Part shown: one piece after another, positions 6,811 to 13,264 of the stretch
Numbering within the stretch: the stretch's first letter is position 1
How the letters are laid out: each line of letters starts with the position of its first letter
Assembly (NCBI GenBank): GCA_046313675.1
Contig: JBKBXU010000108.1
Span: forward strand, 1-13,264
DNA from: JBKBXU01 sp046313675
GTDB taxonomy: Bacteria; Bacteroidota; Bacteroidia; Cytophagales; Cytophagaceae
Direction of reading: 5' to 3'
DNA: 13,264 nucleotides
Translations under genes and position numbers: made by a program
Notes under the pieces: model-generated
What the model saw: the letters and a program-made list of their open reading frames with translations, nothing else
What the model was told of the DNA's origin: nothing
Databases searched by the model: none

Positions 6811-9800
6811 ATCTTAAGCCACTCCAGTAATATTCGGTTTTAGTTATTTTACCTTTAGGATCATAGTATATGGATTTTCCATTTTGTTCGTCCAGTATGA
6901 ATTCTTCTGTTAATTCCAGGCTACCGTCTACACGGTACATTTTTACTGTGCCATTTTTCTCACCATAGAAGTGTGGCTTTTCATATTTTAGTTTCCCATT
7001 AGCATAGTAGAATTTTTCGACTCCGTGAATTTCTCCATGTTCAAATACTGCTTCATATTGTATCTTCCCATTCGGAAGATAGTGTATGCGCTTTCCATGA
7101 AACTTTCCGTTTGCATATTCTTCTTCGGCTGATTTTGTGCCATTGGCATAATAGGCAAGCATTTTACCTGTGCCCTTTTCAAGTTTGACCAATTCAGACA
7201 TTGTTTTGTCTGGTTTCTGATATCTATAACCAATGATGTTTCCTGATTGATAGATTTTCTCTATAATAAGGTTGTCGTTGTCATCATAGTAAAATGAGGA
7301 GCCATCTTTGTCACCGTCTTTATATGTGGAACGTGCATCTATTTTTCCATTGTCATAGTACCAAATCCATTCGCCCTCACGATTGCCATTGTCATTATAA
7401 CTGCCTATTGTCGTGAGTTTTCCTTCTTCATTGTACCACTTCCATTCCCCTGCATATTTACCTTTTACATAGTTTCCGGTAACCTTGAGTTTTCCATTAG
7501 GATGATATCCTTTATAAATTCCTTCACGTTTGCCTTCGTTAAGGTTGTATTCAAATTCCTTTTTTCCATTGAAGTGGTAGCGTGTGAACAGGCCATCATA
7601 GTTGCCGCAGCTTATTGAGAAATCTGTAAATACCTTTTTGGAATTCGGAAACTTCCGCTTGAAGCTTCCGCTAAAATCTTTGGTAGATTCAACCTGAGTT
7701 GCCTTACCGGTAGAGTCTAAATATTCAAAACCTTTGATTCTGTCATTATCGTATTCCAGTCTTGCGTACACATGTCCCTCTGCGTTGTATAGGTTTTCCC
7801 ATCCATATAAATTATGATCCATAAGGAAAATTTCACGTTCAATTTTGCCATTGGCATGATAATATTTCCAAGGACCAAGCATCTGATCATTTTCATACCA
7901 GCCTTCTTTCATTAACTGGCCATTCTTATAGAACTCTCTATAATATCCGTTAAAATTACCATTTTTAAGCAGGCATTGTTTTTGGATTTCTCCGTGAGGA
8001 TAGTATAGGGTATACATTCCGTTTGCGGAGCCATTTTCAAAATTTTTCACTACTGTTTTTACACCAATGCCATTGTAATATGTCCATTGGCCGGTACTTT
8101 CCCCATTGACATAAAATCCTTCGAAGATAACTTTTCCGTCAGCAGAATAACCTTTAACCGCAACGGGTTTTTTCTTGCTAATGTCTACCGTATAAAACTC
8201 TTCTCCTTTTTTATTATAGTAAGAAAGTGAAGTTGCTTTCCCTTTGGTGTAGGCTGTTGTGTAATGAAGTTTTTCATCGTCTGCATCATAAAACTTTTCA
8301 AAAGTTTTTATCCCGTTTGTAAAGCCTATTTCTTTGTAAAGCTTTCCTTTGTCATCAAACACCTTTACATTCCCCTGTTCATTTCCATCAGCATTGTAAT
8401 TGATTTCATAATTTAATGTGCCGTTTTCATGGAAATATTTCCAGGCTCCAATGGCTGTTCCACTTTTTACTATGCCTTTTCTTTGAACTTTTCCATTGTC
8501 ATGATAAGCGGTAAAACTTCCATTTTCCTGATTGTTTTCGTAGTTCGTTTCTGATTTCTTTTCTCCGTTTTTGTGGTAGCTTATTGATGGGCCGTCTTTT
8601 TTACCGTCTTTATATTTTAATTTCCATGAAACCTGTCCATTGTTGTAATAATAAATTTCCTCACCTTCTTCTTTACCGTTCACATAAGTTCCTTCTACAC
8701 TTTTTCCACCACATACGTAATAATGGATGAATTTTCCATTAAGCTTGCTGTCGGCATAGGTAAGCTCCCTGCGTTTTTGACCGCTTGGGAAATAGGTTGT
8801 TACAAGACCTTCTGTTTTACCATTTTTCATGGGTTCTACATAAGAGATGTTTCCCATATCGTTATAATATTTCCAGATTCCTTCTTTTTTAAAGCTGTCG
8901 CTGAAAATACCTTCAGCTTGTTTATTACCATTTTCATGGAAAATAATCCAAGAGCCTGTTTTTTTATCGAGGTTGCTATCTTTAATATCTCCCAGGGCTT
9001 GAATTTTTCCTGAATTATAGAACCATGCACGTAGGTTTTTACGCTCTCCGTTTTCAAAGGTGTACTCCTGCGTTTCTCTGATTTTATTAAAGTTTTTCCG
9101 AACTATGCCATACACTTCCTGAATTTTAGCATCATTTTTTGATTTCCATTTATTGACATCAGGTAATTTGGAAGGGACAAGAGAAAGGTATATCAAGGTT
9201 TCAGTGTGGTTAGCATCCCTTATTTCCTTGTAAAGCTTTCCGTAGGTCTTTGCCCAGAAATCTTCTGTTCCGTTGCAATTAACCTGTTCCAGCATAAGCT
9301 GAGTTTGTTTTACTATAGCGGCATTTATCTTAACCTTGGTTTTATATTTATTATTTAAAGCTGCTTTGGATCTGATTAATTGATCTAATTCAGCAAATAC
9401 CTTGTCAGGATGAGTTACTTCAATTTTTTCATCTTCTGAAAATTCTACGGCATTGAGTGCCAGTTTTTCACAAAAGCCCAATGCGTCCTGTGCAGATTTG
9501 CTCTCAGAATTATTCAGAATAAATAATTGCCAGCCCATAATGGCTCTGCTGACATGGCCTTGTAAAGCGGATATGGTAGCAAGGAGGTAGTGGGAACTGG
9601 AATGGTAAGGGTTGATGGATAGTACTTTTTGTAAGTTCTCAATAGCCTCTTTATACTGTTTCTGGTTATATTGGGTAATGCCTATGTTGTAAAAATAAGT
9701 ATATTCCAATGGGTATAAAGCCAGACCTTTTCGATAAATTTCAATTGCTTTTTCGGGATTTTCTTTTTTATCATATGCCGTACCAAGCGTATTAAAGATA

Positions 9801-10090
9801 GCTGTCCCCGGAGTAGGGTTTTCTTTAAGAATCTTTTCTGCAATTTCTATAGATTTGTCATATTTCTCGGCGCTCAGATAAGAGACGGCAAGTTCGGTAA
9901 GCATAATGTAATAATTGGTATCGCCTGGCTGAACCTGTAGAAAAGTTTCAATTGACTTTTCGTATTCTCCTTTATAGTAATACTCATTTCCTTTATTTAT
10001 TATTTCACCGGAACGCTTGAGTCTGTCTTGTGCGTAAAGATTTATAAGAGACAAGGCTAGTATGAAAGAAAATATAATTCTTAATTTCAT
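6803..10090 (-). CDS. Secreted TPR and MORN_2-repeat (YwqK-like) giant protein
   Basis: The 1095-residue protein has a signal peptide 1-20 (LYA before Gln), about five TPR units (about 30-210, e.g. GEYEKSIETF, YDKSIEIAEKIL, PEKAIEIYRKGLALYP, YKEAIENLQKVLSINP), and an uncharacterised, probably helical linker (215-350). An array of about 30 repeats of 23-24 residues then runs from about 355 to the C-terminus. Each repeat follows aromatic-x-x-Tyr-(Y/H)-x-x-Asn-Gly-(Lys/Gln)...Tyr-x-x-Gly-x-x-x-Gly, the MORN_2 pattern. Family members are often named YwqK-type antitoxins, but a signal peptide and TPRs make an antitoxin role unlikely here. A few units near 600-640, 790-810 and 960-985 are degenerate. 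MORN arrays form elongated beta-hairpin rods, so an extended periplasmic or surface scaffold is likely (inference). It is first in a tightly packed operon with two DUF3857 proteins. The stop overlaps the next start by 8 bases. Confidence 0.88.
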   Translation of the reverse strand: MKLRIIFSFILALSLINLYAQDRLKRSGEIINKGNEYYYKGEYEKSIETFLQVQPGDTNYYIMLTELAVSYLSAEKYDKSIEIAEKILKENPTPGTAIFNTLGTAYDKKENPEKAIEIYRKGLALYPLEYTYFYNIGITQYNQKQYKEAIENLQKVLSINPYHSSSHYLLATISALQGHVSRAIMGWQLFILNNSESKSAQDALGFCEKLALNAVEFSEDEKIEVTHPDKVFAELDQLIRSKAALNNKYKTKVKINAAIVKQTQLMLEQVNCNGTEDFWAKTYGKLYKEIRDANHTETLIYLSLVPSKLPDVNKWKSKNDAKIQEVYGIVRKNFNKIRETQEYTFENGERKNLRAWFYNSGKIQALGDIKDSNLDKKTGSWIIFHENGNKQAEGIFSDSFKKEGIWKYYNDMGNISYVEPMKNGKTEGLVTTYFPSGQKRRELTYADSKLNGKFIHYYVCGGKSVEGTYVNGKEEGEEIYYYNNGQVSWKLKYKDGKKDGPSISYHKNGEKKSETNYENNQENGSFTAYHDNGKVQRKGIVKSGTAIGAWKYFHENGTLNYEINYNADGNEQGNVKVFDDKGKLYKEIGFTNGIKTFEKFYDADDEKLHYTTAYTKGKATSLSYYNKKGEEFYTVDISKKKPVAVKGYSADGKVIFEGFYVNGESTGQWTYYNGIGVKTVVKNFENGSANGMYTLYYPHGEIQKQCLLKNGNFNGYYREFYKNGQLMKEGWYENDQMLGPWKYYHANGKIEREIFLMDHNLYGWENLYNAEGHVYARLEYDNDRIKGFEYLDSTGKATQVESTKDFSGSFKRKFPNSKKVFTDFSISCGNYDGLFTRYHFNGKKEFEYNLNEGKREGIYKGYHPNGKLKVTGNYVKGKYAGEWKWYNEEGKLTTIGSYNDNGNREGEWIWYYDNGKIDARSTYKDGDKDGSSFYYDDNDNLIIEKIYQSGNIIGYRYQKPDKTMSELVKLEKGTGKMLAYYANGTKSAEEEYANGKFHGKRIHYLPNGKIQYEAVFEHGEIHGVEKFYYANGKLKYEKPHFYGEKNGTVKMYRVDGSLELTEEFILDEQNGKSIYYDPKGKITKTEYYWSGLRYE

Positions 10091-10278
10091 TGAGGTTGAC
10101 GTATTTTTATTTAAACGATGTATAGGTTGATGTATTTTAATATGTAATATACAATAAAGCTATTACCAACCAAGATAATTTCAAATTACGAAATCCTGGT
10201 TTTAAAAAATTAATACAAAATAAATATTTTTTAAAACGATGTTATGATTGCCTTGCAACTCTTATTAGGTTTTATAGT
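10091..10278 (-). promoter_or_regulatory. Leader/promoter region of the MORN operon with a direct repeat
   Basis: This AT-rich segment must hold the promoter of the three-gene operon, since a terminator closes the upstream gene. No exact TAnnTTTG is seen; the nearest is TAATTTG (one base short) on the - strand around 10192-10198. Two imperfect copies of AGGTTGACGTATTTT (10093-10110 and 10124-10141, 16 of 18 matching, 31 bases apart) lie directly before the start codon. A looser repeat, TTTAAACGATGT versus TTTAAAACGATGT, recurs near 10110 and 10220. These could be operator sites or leader remnants. Confidence 0.3.
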
Positions 10279-10312
10279 AAAAAATAAGGCACAGATAAAA
10301 TATCCATGCCTT
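10279..10312 (-). terminator. Intrinsic terminator of the transketolase unit
   Basis: On the - strand AAGGCA (10312-10307) pairs with TGCCTT (10291-10286) around a 15-base loop, followed by A and six Ts (10284-10279). It begins 53 bases after the stop of the transketolase C-terminal subunit gene. It separates that unit from the MORN operon. Confidence 0.7.
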
Positions 10313-10365
10313 TAATACTGATTTTTAGGAAAAAGGTTTTGATTCTGTTTTGATAATTGATGAAA

Positions 10366-11322
10366 TTAATTCTTACGTCCAATTACTTTCAAAACAGCTT
10401 CTACTATATTATCGGCTTTTAAACCATATTTTTTCATTAGTTGATCCGGTGTCCCACTTTCTCCGAAAGAGTCTTTTACGGCAACAAATTCCTGAGGTGC
10501 TGGGAAGTTTCTACTTAATACACCTGCCACACTTTCACCCAGTCCTCCAAGTACCTGATGCTCTTCAGCCGTTACCACACATTTCGTTTTTCTAACTGAG
10601 TCAAGTATGGCTTTTTCGTCCAAAGGCTTAATAGTGTGTATATTGATTATTTCAGCATTGATGCCTTTGGATTCCAGAATTTCTCCTGCCTGAATGGCTT
10701 CCCAAACTAAGTGGCCAGTGGCTACGATGGTTACATCTGTTCCTTCGTTTAACATCACAGCCTTGCCAATTTCAAATTTTTGATCAGCAGGTGTAAAATT
10801 TGGCAGAACCGGTCTTCCGAATCTTAAATATACAGGGCCGTTATAGTCAGCGATGGCAATGGTTGCCGCTTTGGTTTGATTATAGTCGCATGTATTAATT
10901 ACCGTCATATGAGGCAACATTTTCATCATTCCTACATCTTCAAGTATTTGGTGTGTAGCACCATCTTCTCCAAGCGTTATGCCCGCATGAGATGCACATA
11001 TTTTTACGTTTTTGCCGGAATAGGCTATAGATTGTCTGATCTGGTCAAATACTCTGCCTGTAGAGAAATTTGCAAATGTACCTGTATATGGAATAAATCC
11101 TCCAACAGTTAGGCCGGCAGCCATTCCAATCATATTTGCTTCCGCAATACCCATCTGAAAAAACCTTTCAGGAAATTCTTTCTGGAAATCACCCATTTTG
11201 AGTGATCCTGTAAGATCAGCACATAGTCCAACCACTTTCGGGTTTTTTCTTGCTACTTCGAGAAGCCCTGCTCCAAAACCGGAACGGGTATCAAATTTTT
11301 CGGAATAAGGAAATTTTTTCAT
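10366..11322 (-). CDS. Transketolase, C-terminal subunit
   Basis: This 318-residue protein is the pyrimidine-binding plus C-terminal domain half of a split, thiamine-diphosphate-dependent transketolase, which moves two-carbon units in the non-oxidative pentose phosphate pathway in the cytoplasm. Visible landmarks are FFQMGIAEANMIGMAAGL with the cofactor-activating Glu61, SHAGITLGEDGATHQ (111-125), the NGPVYLRFGRP turn (161-171), and a C-terminal domain from about 185 with TAEEHQVLGGLGE (251-263). The length matches other free-standing C-terminal subunits. It needs the N-terminal subunit encoded upstream on the same strand, but a VWA gene lies between the two. The VWA-to-transketolase gap of 79 bases contains a possible -7 element, so it may be expressed both by read-through and from its own promoter. 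A DXP-synthase-like assignment is less likely because the sequence follows the transketolase family motifs. Confidence 0.9.
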   Translation of the reverse strand: MKKFPYSEKFDTRSGFGAGLLEVARKNPKVVGLCADLTGSLKMGDFQKEFPERFFQMGIAEANMIGMAAGLTVGGFIPYTGTFANFSTGRVFDQIRQSIAYSGKNVKICASHAGITLGEDGATHQILEDVGMMKMLPHMTVINTCDYNQTKAATIAIADYNGPVYLRFGRPVLPNFTPADQKFEIGKAVMLNEGTDVTIVATGHLVWEAIQAGEILESKGINAEIINIHTIKPLDEKAILDSVRKTKCVVTAEEHQVLGGLGESVAGVLSRNFPAPQEFVAVKDSFGESGTPDQLMKKYGLKADNIVEAVLKVIGRKN

Positions 11323-11345
11323 TTAATCTTTAAAAACTTAGGATG

Positions 11346-11353
11346 CAAAGTTG
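11346..11353 (-). promoter_or_regulatory. Possible -7 promoter element before transketolase C-half
   Basis: The - strand reads CAACTTTG followed by C (11353-11346), one base off the Bacteroidota TAnnTTTG consensus, 23 bases before the ATG. No clear TTTG at -33 is seen. If real, the C-terminal subunit has its own transcript in spite of lying downstream of an interrupted gene. Confidence 0.35.
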
Positions 11354-11401
11354 GGAAAATAAGTTTTAAAAATAGTAATTATTTTAGTAAAAAGTTAAGG
11401 C

Positions 11402-12652
11402 TTATTTTTTATATAGTTTAAGCAAGGTGGAACCACCAGAATTTATTGTAAATGGTTGAACATCGGTAAACCGGCTACCGGTACTCTTTTCTGAGCGGAA
11501 AACCAGTTTGTATTTGCCTGGTTGAAGGGTAAGGCTCATTCGGCTATTGGAAAAATTACAAACCCAAACAGCTTTTCCTGAACTGTTAATTTCATAAATA
11601 CTTCCAAACCCCTCTATCTGATCATTTACATTCAGTATGCCCGGTGGGGGAATAGTTAGCGTTGTATTCTTACTTTGCTCAATTTTTACATTTTTATATA
11701 TAATTCTTGGTAGGGTAAGCAGCTCTATGTCATATTCACCTGTAAGGTATTTTTCTTTTTTACCGGCTTCCTGAACATGCAAGGTTTCGGCAGATCCTGC
11801 TTTACGTACAATAGCTTTAAGGGTATTATATTCTTTATAATTAATATTCAGGTTGAGTACACCCTGGGGAGAAGGAATTTTAATGACATTTAATTTGCCT
11901 GCTTCGAGGGTAATACCTTTTCGCTCTACCTTAGGGATTGTGTTGACAATAATATCATAGCTTATCAGCGCATCAATGCTTAATTCTTCTGATTGCCCGT
12001 CCGGCTTGATGTAATGCACAATGTCATGAACTGTCTTGCCTGTTATCGAATTGGTAAGTGTCATATTGACATTGGTTTCAGTTGGTTTTTGATATATATC
12101 CAGGAGGTCTACCCGTATTTTTGTCTCTGCAAGCGTATAGTTAATGATTTTATTGAGGTTGGATTGAAAGTCACTTACTTTTGAGGCATCATAGTAGGTT
12201 CCGATGCATCCTAATTCTTTTGCAAAATTTTCTTCGGGGCCTATGCCAATGATAAAAGGGGTGAGAATGATGTTCCTTTTTTGTAGGGCAAGTGATACAG
12301 CGCAAGGGTCACCACCGCAAACCTCAATTCCATCGGTAAGTAAGATAAGAACATTTCGACTGTTTGGATCTGGAGGGAAGTCATTCCCTGACTGTTCGAG
12401 TGTGTAGGCTATAAGGGTCGTTCCATTGGGTTTGATATCAAGAAGTTTCTTTTTAATAAGCTCATGATTGCCGCTGCCAAAGGAAACTTCCAGTTTTGTG
12501 TCTTTACAGTTCTGATATCTTTTGTGCCATTCATGCCCATAGACACGAAGGGCAATCTCCAGGTTTGGGGTAGACTTTAAGGAGTCAACCATTTTGGAAA
12601 GAATTTCTTTGGCAATGTCCATTCTGGTTTTACCTTCCCATACCTCATACAT
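11402..12652 (-). CDS. VWA-domain protein lacking its natural N-terminus
   Basis: From the first ATG the ORF is 416 residues, but that ATG is the Met directly after the MIDAS motif DASGS, so the chosen start cuts through the VWA domain. The rest of the fold is present: NGTTLIAYTL with the MIDAS Thr (about 76-85) and LLTDGIEVC with the MIDAS Asp (105-112). Cysteines at 49, 112, 117 and 149 could form disulfides, in line with export. Residues about 180-416 consist of two or three beta-rich repeats of about 75 residues; two start IPSPQGVLNLN (259-269) and IPPPGILNVN (334-343). VWA domains bind protein partners through a metal ion; the partner here is unknown. The gene sits between the two transketolase halves on the same strand. 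As it stands the product would lack the signal peptide and the first MIDAS loop and probably not fold, so this may be a pseudogene unless the stop upstream is a sequence error. Confidence 0.7.
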   Translation of the reverse strand: MYEVWEGKTRMDIAKEILSKMVDSLKSTPNLEIALRVYGHEWHKRYQNCKDTKLEVSFGSGNHELIKKKLLDIKPNGTTLIAYTLEQSGNDFPPDPNSRNVLILLTDGIEVCGGDPCAVSLALQKRNIILTPFIIGIGPEENFAKELGCIGTYYDASKVSDFQSNLNKIINYTLAETKIRVDLLDIYQKPTETNVNMTLTNSITGKTVHDIVHYIKPDGQSEELSIDALISYDIIVNTIPKVERKGITLEAGKLNVIKIPSPQGVLNLNINYKEYNTLKAIVRKAGSAETLHVQEAGKKEKYLTGEYDIELLTLPRIIYKNVKIEQSKNTTLTIPPPGILNVNDQIEGFGSIYEINSSGKAVWVCNFSNSRMSLTLQPGKYKLVFRSEKSTGSRFTDVQPFTINSGGSTLLKLYKK

Positions 12653-12787
12653 ACTGCCCGAAGCATCAAGAACAAAAAGTATCCTTGTCGTTTTATGCTT
12701 TTATTCAGAAAAAAGCTGTGCATTAACCTTATTACTAAAGCTAATGCACAGTATTATTATTGATATGATTGTTAACCGTATATACAA
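12653..12787 (-). pseudogene. Upstream VWA fragment: signal peptide, in-frame TAA, MIDAS loop
   Basis: Reading in the same frame as the VWA ORF, codons from TTG 12787 give YIRLTIISIIILCISFSNKV then NAQLFSE. This is a convincing signal peptide with a cleavage site before Gln, and it is followed by TAA (12703-12701). Immediately after the stop the frame continues KHKTTRILFVLDASGSM, the first strand and MIDAS loop of a VWA domain, into the ATG at 12652. No ATG exists upstream of the hydrophobic stretch, so the start would be TTG 12787 (48 bases after the stop of the upstream transketolase half) or a lost ATG at ATA 12781. A single substitution (TAA from AAA, GAA or CAA) explains the break. Both parts are in one frame, so no indel is needed. 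Confidence 0.6.
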
Positions 12788-12835
12788 GTAAATAAAGTTT
12801 GGTTTGTATACCTGAACAACGGGATTAAAGGAATT

Positions 12836-13264
12836 TTATTCCCTGTAGTCACCTATAGTCTCTTCCAATTGAGCCAATGCCTTGGCCAATTGTTCGTCGT
12901 TAGGAGCTACTCCATGCCATTTATGGCTTCCCATCATAAAATCAACGCCATTACCCATTTCTGTTTTCATCAATATCATTACAGGTTTTCCCTTTCCGGT
13001 ACATTTACCTGCTTCTTCCAGCGTGTTTACCACAGAGCCTATGTCATTTCCTTTTTCTAATTCCAATACTTCCCATCCAAAAGAACGATACTTGGCAGTC
13101 AGGTCTTTAAGTGAAAGTATTTGATCTACAGGACCGTCTATTTGCTGTCCATTATAATCTATGGTAGCAATAAGGTTATCTACTTTGTTATGGGCTGCAT
13201 ACATGGCAGCTTCCCAAACCTGTCCTTCCTGCTGTTCACCATCACCCATCAGGACGTACACTCT
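12836..13264 (-). CDS. Transketolase, N-terminal subunit (partial, cut by window edge)
   Basis: This is the 3' part of the thiamine-diphosphate-binding half of a split transketolase. The coding frame enters from beyond the right edge with Arg-Val-Tyr-Val-Leu; a GTG at 13261 is internal, not a start. The cofactor/Mg-binding motif begins at GDGEQQEGQVWEA and ends at the Asn of TIDYNGQQ. The conserved MGSHKWHGVAPND segment near the C-terminus is also present. About 142 residues are visible of a subunit normally near 280, so about half is missing off the window. It forms the active enzyme with the C-terminal subunit encoded at 10366-11322, the active site lying at the interface. The stop TAA lies 48 bases before the first plausible start of the VWA gene, consistent with one transcript. 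Confidence 0.9.
   Translation of the reverse strand, partial: RVYVLMGDGEQQEGQVWEAAMYAAHNKVDNLIATIDYNGQQIDGPVDQILSLKDLTAKYRSFGWEVLELEKGNDIGSVVNTLEEAGKCTGKGKPVMILMKTEMGNGVDFMMGSHKWHGVAPNDEQLAKALAQLEETIGDYRE

Noticed and set aside
6988..7233. An 81-aa - strand frame inside the MORN-repeat gene, and similar + and - strand frames elsewhere within the long genes.
   Set aside because: They overlap long, strongly supported genes in another frame and show no domain of their own. The repeated DNA of the MORN array keeps alternative frames open by chance.
6803..10090. Calling the MORN protein a YwqK-type antitoxin of a toxin-antitoxin pair.
   Set aside because: The family name comes from repeat similarity only. 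A signal peptide, TPRs and about 30 repeats do not fit a cytoplasmic antitoxin, and no toxin partner is adjacent.
12594..12791. A 65-aa + strand frame opposite the VWA signal-peptide region.
   Set aside because: The - strand reading gives a signal peptide and MIDAS motif continuous with a recognised domain; the + frame has no features of its own.

Overview
The window looks like a low-GC member of the Bacteroidota, plausibly Cytophagia- or Flavobacteriia-like. Reasons: several proteins have typical Bacteroidota N-termini ending in an A-Q signal peptidase site, two tandem DUF3857/transglutaminase-like proteins are present, transketolase is split into two subunits, starts lack strong Shine-Dalgarno sequences, and a good match to the Bacteroidota -7 promoter element (TAnnTTTG) precedes the Omp85 gene. 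No phage, IS transposase, CRISPR array, tRNA or rRNA could be supported.

Left end (1-1267): accessory and partly decayed DNA on the + strand. It holds a terminator-like hairpin (94-117), a frameshifted gene remnant (about 235-583), a small one-helix membrane ORF (596-961) whose last ~36 codons run into repeat DNA, and a cluster of hairpins with a terminator (863-1037). A Lys-rich 44-aa ORF of doubtful reality lies on the - strand (1081-1215). The remnant followed closely by a small membrane ORF is reminiscent of a decayed toxin/immunity pair, but that is inference.

Middle (1268-10090), all on the - strand: a three-gene cluster reads 10090 to 2926. Its genes are a secreted TPR protein with about 30 MORN_2/YwqK-type repeats, a DUF3857-transglutaminase with Cys-His-Asp intact, and a paralogous DUF3857 protein that has lost all three catalytic residues. 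Genes overlap by 8 bp or are 6 bp apart, so they are very likely one operon acting in the cell envelope. A long hairpin with a nested palindrome (2855-2917) ends the cluster. Next comes an Omp85/BamA-like outer membrane barrel with its own promoter candidate (1268-2779).

Right end (10279-13264), - strand: the two halves of a split transketolase (N-terminal half cut by the window edge; C-terminal half complete) are separated by a VWA-domain gene. In that gene a signal peptide and the MIDAS motif lie upstream of the first ATG, in the same frame, but with an in-frame TAA between signal peptide and MIDAS. A clear intrinsic terminator (10279-10312) closes this unit.

The best candidate for an undescribed system is the MORN-repeat/active transglutaminase/pseudo-transglutaminase operon.
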